A stretch of 11,196 nt of DNA, taken from Eubacterium sp. UBA4343 (GTDB lineage: Bacteria; Bacillota; Clostridia; Lachnospirales; Lachnospiraceae). This document shows positions 5,562 through 11,196 of this stretch, piece by piece (the stretch's first letter is position 1; every line of letters starts with the position of its first letter). Under the pieces are notes generated by a model. The model worked only from the letters and a program-made list of their open reading frames with translations. It ran no database searches and was not told the DNA's origin. The position numbers and the translations under genes are program-made. The DNA lies in assembly GCA_002394235.1 (NCBI GenBank), contig DGTF01000043.1, forward strand, positions 42,897-54,092, written 5' to 3'.

Positions 5562-7490
5562 TCACCTGAGCTTTACAGACGGGAACAGCGTGCTGTCCGT
5601 GTGCGGCAGGAAACAGCATGCGACGAATTCATCCATATACGTATTCACTGTGGAAAGTTCCATATAAGTCATGCTGCGCGCAATCTCATACACCTTTCGT
5701 TCAGCATCTCCGGACAGCAGCATGCTGTACGCACCCGTCAGAGAGGAATTGCCAATGTAATGGAATTTCTCAAGAGGTATGTCCGGAAACATTCCGATAG
5801 TGACCGCATTTTTCATGTTTATGCCACTGCCGATTCCGCCTGCCACATATACATCATCGATAACTTCGACAGGAAGCTCCAGCTGCCTGAGCATCGTGCG
5901 GATTGCAGAAAAAATGGCTCCCTTCGCACGGATGAAGTTGTCGATGTCAACCTCTGTGATTTCGATGTCCTTAACGCTGTCTGCATCCTTCTCATATGCA
6001 ATGACATAGCTTCCCATTCCGTATTTGTCGTGGCGGATTCTCTCCCCCTCACGGACAAACTTTCCCTTCGGATTGATAATCCCGTTGATATACAGCTCAG
6101 CGATAGTGTCAATCAGCCCTGATCCGCACAGGCCGACCGGCTTCTGCCCCTTATCTCCAATGATGCTGAGCGTCGGCTCCATCGTCTCCTTGTCGATCGT
6201 GATCGCGTCGATCGCGCCGTCGGTCGCGCGCATACCGCAGCTGATATCGCCTCCCTCAAACGCGGGTCCTGCTGAACATGCGCAGCTCACAAGAAAATCG
6301 GAATTTCCCAGCACCAGCTCTCCGTTCGTTCCAAGATCAATGAACAGCGACATCTCCGGGCGGTTCCAGATCATGCTGATAAAGGCCCCTGCTGTAATGT
6401 CGCCTCCTACATAGCTCCCGATATTCGGAGCCAGAATGATGTGCGCATCCGGGTGAATATCAATCCCGATATCCGAGGCGAACAGTGAATTTGTCTTGAA
6501 GAAAGTGGGAATATACGGCTCCTTTCGGATCGGATCCGCATCGACGCCGAACAGAAGATGGTTCATCGTCGTATTTCCCGCGACAGCCATTCGGTAGATG
6601 TGGCTCTTCGGAAATTTTGCCGCCCGGCAGATTTCCTGAATCAGCGGATTGATCGTTTCCTTAATCACCGCGTCCTGAAGCCTTTTACCACCCCCTGGTT
6701 TCTGAGACTCAATGATCCGGTTGATGACGTCGGCTCCATAACGGATCTGCCCATTGCCCGAGGACGCCTTTCCGAGAATTTCTCCGGTTTTCATATTCAG
6801 CAGCACCGCTGAAACGGTAGTGGTACCGATATCTACCGCGAGTCCGCCGATCACAACATCAACGGAGGCCGGAAGCATGTCATATACAAACACATCTTTC
6901 CCGGTCGTCCGGACGACACATTTCACATGAAAATCGCTCACCCGAAGGACATGTGCCATTTTCCTCATGACGGAATAAGGAAGCCGCACCTTCCCGATCC
7001 CGGTTTTCTTCTCGATTGCATCCACAACCCTCTCATTGTCCGGTCTGGTATCATCCAGCGTTGGGGCATCCATCCGGATCTCGATAACATCCATATTATT
7101 CCGGTACTCAATCCCCGCCTTCTTTACCTGATCCGTTGCATCCCGGAAAATTTTCAACTCGGCAGGAGAACTCAGATCCGCCACCCGCATTCTGCTCTTA
7201 TAGGCGGAAGCAATATCCGGAACTTCAACCGTTACATCCCCGATCACCTTGCTGGCGCAGGCCAGTCTCCATCCTGCCGCGTAGTCCTCATCCGTGATGT
7301 GCCGTGTCTGCCTGGACTCCACTTCTCCTGATACAATCTTTACCCGGCATTTTCCGCACGAAGCATTCCCGGAACAGGGTGCATCAATCGCGACATTACT
7401 CTTCTGCGCTACAGACAGAATCGTTTCGCCGTCATTTGCAAAGGCTTCCGTCCGGCTGCCTTCCTCTGTTACAAATGTAATCTTGTACAT
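5562..7490 (-). CDS. acsV: Corrinoid activation protein RACo ([2Fe-2S] ASKHA ATPase)
   Basis: RACo reduces accidentally oxidised Co(II) CFeSP back to Co(I), using ATP hydrolysis, so that methyl transfer can continue. The 642-residue protein has an N-terminal plant-type ferredoxin domain with C39, C45 and C48 (CSGNASCGKC) and C78 as [2Fe-2S] ligands, a linker/middle region to about 210, and a C-terminal ASKHA ATPase fold. The ASKHA part starts with LAVDIGTTTVSAVLL (217-231) and continues with FIDLGTNGELVLGN (383-396), GLCGSGLID (453-461) and YVAGGIGSGIN (548-558). Length is close to characterised RACo (about 630). It is the last gene of the acsD-acsC-acsE-acsV run. A purine-rich GGTGGGGG lies 8-10 nt before the ATG. 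Related activators serve other corrinoid methyltransferases (RamA-like), but the CFeSP and AcsE neighbours support acsV. Confidence 0.95.
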   Translation of the reverse strand: MYKITFVTEEGSRTEAFANDGETILSVAQKSNVAIDAPCSGNASCGKCRVKIVSGEVESRQTRHITDEDYAAGWRLACASKVIGDVTVEVPDIASAYKSRMRVADLSSPAELKIFRDATDQVKKAGIEYRNNMDVIEIRMDAPTLDDTRPDNERVVDAIEKKTGIGKVRLPYSVMRKMAHVLRVSDFHVKCVVRTTGKDVFVYDMLPASVDVVIGGLAVDIGTTTVSAVLLNMKTGEILGKASSGNGQIRYGADVINRIIESQKPGGGKRLQDAVIKETINPLIQEICRAAKFPKSHIYRMAVAGNTTMNHLLFGVDADPIRKEPYIPTFFKTNSLFASDIGIDIHPDAHIILAPNIGSYVGGDITAGAFISMIWNRPEMSLFIDLGTNGELVLGNSDFLVSCACSAGPAFEGGDISCGMRATDGAIDAITIDKETMEPTLSIIGDKGQKPVGLCGSGLIDTIAELYINGIINPKGKFVREGERIRHDKYGMGSYVIAYEKDADSVKDIEITEVDIDNFIRAKGAIFSAIRTMLRQLELPVEVIDDVYVAGGIGSGINMKNAVTIGMFPDIPLEKFHYIGNSSLTGAYSMLLSGDAERKVYEIARSMTYMELSTVNTYMDEFVACCFLPHTDSTLFPSVKLR

Positions 7491-7799
7491 ACCTTACCCC
7501 CACCTTCTACTGTTCTCTCTCCGGTAACGGATCCGGCGGTTATCACACCGGTTATCCGGCTGTATCAGCCCCGTGTCACCACTTGCCCCGCAAGCAGGAC
7601 ACCATAATATGTATGCTGTTTTCCGAGCATGCTTCGCATGCAGAGAGACTTTTATCCTGTGTAAAATTCATCGTTGTTTCCGTTCCGGACTTCTTACCAT
7701 GCTTCACATGCGCAAAAGCTTTCCGCTTGACGACAGCCTTATACAGCAACAGACTCCGGGAAGAATTCTTCCCGGAGCCTGTTTTTCCATCCTCTGTGA
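7491..7799 (-). other. acsE-acsV gap with a 24-nt perfect palindrome
   Basis: The 309-bp gap has no credible gene. At 7754-7777 lies a perfect palindrome with 12-nt arm CTCCGGGAAGAA; flanking AACAG/CTGTT adds five pairs after one mismatch. A run of five T follows only on the plus strand, so it resembles a terminator there, while on the minus strand the exit is TCTGTTGC. For acsE mRNA it could act as a 3' stabiliser, processing site or weak terminator. At 7627-7641 GCATGC-GAA-GCATGC forms a second hairpin (minus strand), like the GAA-loop hairpin in the 1-50 repeat. Near acsV, CGG(a)TAAC/GTTACCG (about 7520-7560) can also fold. Confidence 0.6.
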
Positions 7800-8585
7800 T
7801 TACAGCTCCAGATAGGAATCTGCATACAGTGTGTTGCCTTTGAATACATCGCAGGACTTGATTGTCTCCATCAGTCTCTGATCGCACGGATTCACGATTG
7901 CAGAGGTAAGACCCTGCATCATTGCCATGGCAACAAGTGCGGAATCCATGATCGGGCGGATGTTCTTCGGCATTCCGTTGGAGTTGTTGGAAAGACCGCC
8001 GGTAGAATTCAGTCCCATATCGGAGAACATCTTGATGCACTCCAGAACCTCCATCTGCTTGTCCTGCATTCCCTTTACAACGACGAACAGCGGATCAAAC
8101 CAGAGGTCCTCAGCTTCCATGCCGTGCTCCATGCCGTGCTCAAGCATATTCTGGCAATGCATCATACGCTCATCGTTATCGGCAGCAATCGGTCCGTTGG
8201 AGCAAAGCGCGATAACAATTGCATCATTTGCCGCAGCGAGGTCGATGTTGCTCATGCGGTCTCCTGCGTCTGCGGAGTTCACGATCGGTTTGCCCTTGGA
8301 ACGGTTGTAAACGGAAATTCCCGCTTCAATCGCTGCCTTGTTGGAGGTATCCAGCGCAAGCGGAACGTTGTCAAAATTGCTCTGAATAAGCTCAACCGCC
8401 CATTTCATAAGCTCCGGTCCGTTGCTCTCAGCAGGTCCGATATTAACGTCAAGATAAGTAGCGCCTGCGTCAATCTGCTCCTTTGCACGCTTCAGAATAG
8501 CCTCCGGCTCCTTGTTGTCCATAGCTCTGCGGATTGCCGGGGAAATGCAATGGATACGTTCACCGATTGTAACGAATTTTGCCAT
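7800..8585 (-). CDS. acsE: Methyl-THF:CFeSP methyltransferase
   Basis: AcsE transfers the methyl group of 5-methyl-THF to the Co(I) corrinoid of CFeSP, linking the methyl branch with acetyl-CoA synthesis. The 261-residue protein equals the length of the Moorella enzyme (262) and is a single TIM-barrel pterin-binding domain. Visible motifs are IGERIH (7-12), LDVNIGPAE (45-53), LALDTSN (76-82), IVNSADA (101-107), WFDPL (162-166) and GGLSNNSNG (196-204). N200 corresponds to the Asn that assists N5 protonation of the pterin in the Moorella enzyme (N199). An AAAGGAG site lies 8 nt before the ATG. The residues EHGMEHGM reflect a perfect 12-bp tandem (8118-8141), but the spacing of motifs is normal. 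It sits 80 bp behind acsC and should be cotranscribed with it. Confidence 0.96.
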   Translation of the reverse strand: MAKFVTIGERIHCISPAIRRAMDNKEPEAILKRAKEQIDAGATYLDVNIGPAESNGPELMKWAVELIQSNFDNVPLALDTSNKAAIEAGISVYNRSKGKPIVNSADAGDRMSNIDLAAANDAIVIALCSNGPIAADNDERMMHCQNMLEHGMEHGMEAEDLWFDPLFVVVKGMQDKQMEVLECIKMFSDMGLNSTGGLSNNSNGMPKNIRPIMDSALVAMAMMQGLTSAIVNPCDQRLMETIKSCDVFKGNTLYADSYLEL

Positions 8586-8625
8586 GTTTTTGTCTCCTTT
8601 ATACTTTTATATAGATTTTGCCGCG

Positions 8626-8653
8626 GGACGGGCAGCATAACTGCTGTCCGTCC
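8626..8653 (-). other. Intercistronic hairpin between acsC and acsE
   Basis: On the minus strand GGACGG-A-CAGCA pairs with TGCTG-C-CCGTCC around a GTTA loop: 11 pairs and one mismatch. It lies 13 nt after the acsC stop and is followed by AAAATCTATATAAAAG rather than a T run, so it looks like an RNA stability or processing element rather than a terminator. Confidence 0.6.
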
Positions 8654-8665
8654 TGCCCGAAGAGA

Positions 8666-10018
8666 TCAGATCTCTCCGTTTGCTTTCATATCCTTCAGGA
8701 ACTTCACAAGCTGAACTGCCTCAAGAGGAGCCACTACAATCTTCCAGCCCGGAAGCTTGTTCTCAAGATCTCCCTTCAGAACAGCTACCTTACCAGGAAT
8801 GATAAGGGTACGGTTCTTGATCTTGCCCTCAACGTTCTCCTGAATATACTTGGAGATGGAGGTCGCGGAGAGCTTTCCTGCAGCCCAGGATGTCAGTACG
8901 GAAAGTCCGCCGGCATCGGAAATAATCAGATTGCAGGGTACTCCGGATCTCTCCAGCTCACCGGATACAAGGAAGTACGTAAGAGCGAAATCAACGGTGG
9001 TAAGGCATACAGAGTTCTCATCTGCTCCGTTGATCGGATAGATTCCCGGTGCGACCTTCATCGGCTTCTGCGGATCCGTGAACAGGTTCTGACGCAGTCC
9101 GTAGAGCGGAAGGGCCATAGCATAATCCATGGTGTCCACAACGACGATGGAGCCGTATTTCAGTGTGAACAGCGCAACGAGGGACTGCTGAAGCTCTCTG
9201 TCATCGGTCAGCTTGTTGACCTTTACAATGGACGGATATCCGAAGCTGCGGTCTCCGTCTGCCAGTGCCGCACGTCTGATGATTACAGCAGCCTCAAACG
9301 TAGCCTTGATGGAATCCATTGTCACATCGAGAATCAGGTTCTTATTGCCAAGCTTCTCAAGCTTCTGAACCGTATCATACAGCTCGTCGATACTAGTACC
9401 ACCGACGCCAAGCACAACACCGGCATCGGTCGCAAGCTTGTTGAATGCCTCGTAGTTGGAAGCGTCCGCTCCGTCAAGCACAGGCTTGGTATCCTTAACC
9501 GCATCCATTGCAGCCTTTGCCGCTGCCTCATCCTTTACGGAAAGGATAACCGGGCGAACCGCTGCAGCCTTCTTTGCCACCTCAGCGAATCTTTCCGGTG
9601 TCGTATCCTTACCGAAGTTTACATTGATCATCTCTGTATACATACGCTCGTTGATACGGTCGTAGTCTACAGAAGGAACCTGTGCGAGCTTTGCATCGAT
9701 CTCCGCGTCATCCATGCAGGTGCAGATGCTTGCCGCGTAAACAGTCTTATTTACGAAGGTCTTCTCATGTCTGTACAGAACCGTCTCTCCGCCGAGCGTA
9801 TGCTCGCTGTCTCCCGCTCCTACCTTAATCGTCTTCATCGGCGGAGCAGTTGCCTCAGAGAGCTGCTCCAGAGCCTCAGCAGACATATGCGGGCACTCAC
9901 TGATCTGCTTTGCGCCCTGCGCTACCTTCATGGAGAATGCCATACATGTCGGGCATCCGCATTCCTTACAGTTTTTCTTCGGGGTCAGTTTGAAAATCTG
10001 AATACCACTTAATGCCAT
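8666..10018 (-). CDS. acsC: Corrinoid iron-sulfur protein, large subunit (CFeSP gamma)
   Basis: The large CFeSP subunit carries the [4Fe-4S] cluster and, at its C-terminal domain, the corrinoid that shuttles the methyl group from AcsE to acetyl-CoA synthase. The 450-residue protein has the N-terminal cluster motif CX2CX4CX16C at C17, C20, C25 and C42 (KKNCKECGCPTC; C22 is the extra conserved Cys), a central TIM barrel (about 90-320), and a C-terminal corrinoid-binding part including YFLVSGELERSGVPCNLIISDAGGLSVLTSWAAGK. Length equals that of known AcsC (about 446-450). AGGAGG lies 10 nt before the ATG. acsD ends 24 bp upstream, so the two subunits are cotranscribed and probably made in equal amounts. 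A 464-codon open frame on the opposite strand is a by-product of codon bias. Confidence 0.97.
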   Translation of the reverse strand: MALSGIQIFKLTPKKNCKECGCPTCMAFSMKVAQGAKQISECPHMSAEALEQLSEATAPPMKTIKVGAGDSEHTLGGETVLYRHEKTFVNKTVYAASICTCMDDAEIDAKLAQVPSVDYDRINERMYTEMINVNFGKDTTPERFAEVAKKAAAVRPVILSVKDEAAAKAAMDAVKDTKPVLDGADASNYEAFNKLATDAGVVLGVGGTSIDELYDTVQKLEKLGNKNLILDVTMDSIKATFEAAVIIRRAALADGDRSFGYPSIVKVNKLTDDRELQQSLVALFTLKYGSIVVVDTMDYAMALPLYGLRQNLFTDPQKPMKVAPGIYPINGADENSVCLTTVDFALTYFLVSGELERSGVPCNLIISDAGGLSVLTSWAAGKLSATSISKYIQENVEGKIKNRTLIIPGKVAVLKGDLENKLPGWKIVVAPLEAVQLVKFLKDMKANGEI

Positions 10019-10042
10019 AATTCTTTATCCTCCTCTGCTCTC

Positions 10043-10987
10043 TTAGACTAATTCCTTGATTAACCTGGAAATTGTTTTAACAGATTCCGGATGTTTCAAA
10101 ATTACAGCATCAGAACCGGAAACAAGGCAGGCTGTCGCGGTCTGAACCTCCATGGAAATTCCGCGAGCCTCAACCGGTCCCCATCCTTCATCAGCATCTT
10201 CCTCTGCAGCCGTAGATTCCTTCACTGCCCATGTCTCGGAAGCAACCGGTGTGATGATCGGCATCTGAAGCATCTTGTCATCCTGTCCGAGTGCCGCCGC
10301 ACGTACACGGTCAAATGTGGAAATCGTGTAATCAAAGCCGTATCCGACCGCTGCGGAACCGGTATTCATCACGATACTGGATGCCGGAACGCCGAGCTGC
10401 GTCATTACTACGTTCAGCTGTTTTGCAAGGTTGATATCAACCGCGGATTCTGCTCCGACCTTCTGACCGTAAGCAAGGCCCGCAGCTGCGCCGATTGCCT
10501 TGTAGTTCTCTTCCTTCGCTGACATTACCAGAATATTCTTTCCCTGAAGGGCTCCCGCAACCTTCGCGAGAAGATCCGCATCCTTCTCAACGTTCTTGCA
10601 GCCTTCCACAACCAGCGGAGTGTCGATGGCATCGGCAACTTCCTTTGCAACCGCTACCAGATCATCCACTGATTTGTTTGCTCCGTTCGGATCTCCGCCA
10701 GCCAAACGAAGTACGACAAAATCTCCGCCGGGCATCTGTGCTGCCTTCTTGGCGATTTCGCCGATGGTATTGCATCCCGCGTAATAAGCCTTTACGCCAT
10801 CCGGCTCTCCGTCAAGACCAAGATCTGTGATCTCAACGCCGATCTTCGGGCCGGAGCCGAGCGACCCGTCAAAGCTGTAGAAAGGAAATGTATTCTCCCC
10901 TCCGAGCTTGATCGCCTTGTCGCCTGTTCCGATTTCAACCTCATTAATAGAGGCATTGAATTTGTGTGCTTTACGGTTAAACGGCAT
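10043..10987 (-). CDS. acsD: Corrinoid iron-sulfur protein, small subunit (CFeSP delta)
   Basis: AcsD forms the heterodimer with AcsC and caps the corrinoid; it is a TIM barrel without its own cluster. The 314-residue protein matches the family length (about 305-325). It has the typical N-terminal IKLGGENTFPFYSFDGSLGSGPKIGVEI (26-53), FVVLRLAGGDPNG (90-102), VEGCKN (127-132), NILVMSAKEENYK (151-163), NTGSAAVGYGFDYT (208-221), and ETWAVKE (252-258). AGGAGG lies 10 nt before the ATG. It is the first gene of the acs run in this window; whatever lies upstream (in other acetogens often acsB, acsA or acsF/cooC) is outside. Confidence 0.97.
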   Translation of the reverse strand: MPFNRKAHKFNASINEVEIGTGDKAIKLGGENTFPFYSFDGSLGSGPKIGVEITDLGLDGEPDGVKAYYAGCNTIGEIAKKAAQMPGGDFVVLRLAGGDPNGANKSVDDLVAVAKEVADAIDTPLVVEGCKNVEKDADLLAKVAGALQGKNILVMSAKEENYKAIGAAAGLAYGQKVGAESAVDINLAKQLNVVMTQLGVPASSIVMNTGSAAVGYGFDYTISTFDRVRAAALGQDDKMLQMPIITPVASETWAVKESTAAEEDADEGWGPVEARGISMEVQTATACLVSGSDAVILKHPESVKTISRLIKELV

Positions 10988-11196
10988 TTCTCTTGTTCCT
11001 CCTAAGCGAGTAAAAATAGTATAACAATCTTAAACTTCTGCCGGCTCCGCCAGGTTATCTGTCAGCAAAAATACACAGGCAGCTTCTGCGATGCCGGAAT
11101 TGTTACCCTTCTATCATACCAAAAAAATCATCAATATTCCATCCTGACAGGTGAAATACCACAACGAGATTAAACACGCTGCGCGAGTTTTATCTC
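10988..11196 (-). other. Upstream region of acsD without a gene
   Basis: About 209 bp contain no credible coding frame. It holds the acsD ribosome binding site, an extended -10 candidate (11113-11121), a small CTGGC-GGA-GCCGG hairpin near 11045-11060, and GAGAT/ATCTC inverted repeats at the window end. No terminator of a preceding gene is visible, so whether acsD heads the operon is undecided. Confidence 0.5.
11113..11121 (-). promoter_or_regulatory. Extended -10 promoter candidate for the acs operon
   Basis: The minus strand reads TTGGTATGAT: a TG dinucleotide one base before TATGAT (five of six -10 bases). The sequence at the -35 position (TGGAAT) is poor. A second -10-like TATACT occurs near 11019-11024, closer to acsD, also without a -35. 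Either would give a leader before acsD. Confidence 0.45.

Noticed and set aside
7576..7680. Short peptide gene between acsE and acsV (MNFTQDKS...)
   Set aside because: No ribosome binding site precedes its ATG and it runs through the GCATGC hairpin; it is more likely non-coding.
8118..8141. 12-bp tandem repeat in acsE (EHGMEHGM) as a recent in-frame insertion
   Set aside because: The distance between the flanking D-R and EDL motifs is the same as I recall for Moorella AcsE, so the repeat does not lengthen the protein.
8618..10012. 464-codon plus-strand open frame opposite acsC
   Set aside because: It covers the reverse complement of a clear acsC gene; its product is rich in Leu, Arg, Cys and His without any recognisable domain, as expected for an antisense shadow. 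Similar shadows lie opposite folD, fhs and acsV.

Overview
The window is a Wood-Ljungdahl (reductive acetyl-CoA) gene cluster of an acetogenic clostridium. All recognised protein genes lie on the minus strand, so the transcriptional order runs from high to low coordinates. The AGGAGG-type ribosome binding sites, T-box leader, formyl-THF synthetase plus separate cyclohydrolase, and protein sequences close to gut Clostridia suggest Lachnospiraceae or a relative. That taxonomic guess is inference; no species can be named from the window.

Carbonyl/methyl-transfer block (10987 down to 5562): acsD and acsC encode the small and large subunits of the corrinoid iron-sulfur protein (CFeSP). acsE encodes the methyltransferase that moves the methyl group from methyl-THF to the CFeSP cobalt. 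acsV encodes the [2Fe-2S]/ASKHA ATPase (RACo) that reductively reactivates oxidised CFeSP. acsD-acsC are 24 bp apart, acsC-acsE are separated by 80 bp with a hairpin, and acsE-acsV by 309 bp with a strong palindrome. A strong inverted repeat with T runs on both sides (5400-5449) closes this block.

Methyl-branch block (5176 down to 1091): fhs (formate-THF ligase), fchA (methenyl-THF cyclohydrolase) and folD (methylene-THF dehydrogenase) stand in pathway order. folD overlaps by ATGA a small coiled-coil protein of unknown function. The FolD sequence lacks two of its usual cyclohydrolase residues (the catalytic Lys and a Gln), which fits the presence of a dedicated cyclohydrolase next door. Methylene-THF reductase (metF/metV), formate dehydrogenase and the CODH/ACS subunits acsA/acsB are not in the window.

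Non-coding block (1090 down to 1): a near-consensus promoter and short tandem repeats of unknown role, a probable 6S RNA (ssrS) with its terminator, then a promoter and T-box leader with terminator that would control a gene lying off the left edge (probably an aminoacyl-tRNA synthetase or amino acid gene). Two copies of a 50-nt repeat sit directly behind the two terminators here. The long fhs-fchA gap (3076-3484) holds mutually exclusive RNA pairings and could be an undescribed control element. I found no CRISPR array, complete insertion sequence or tRNA.
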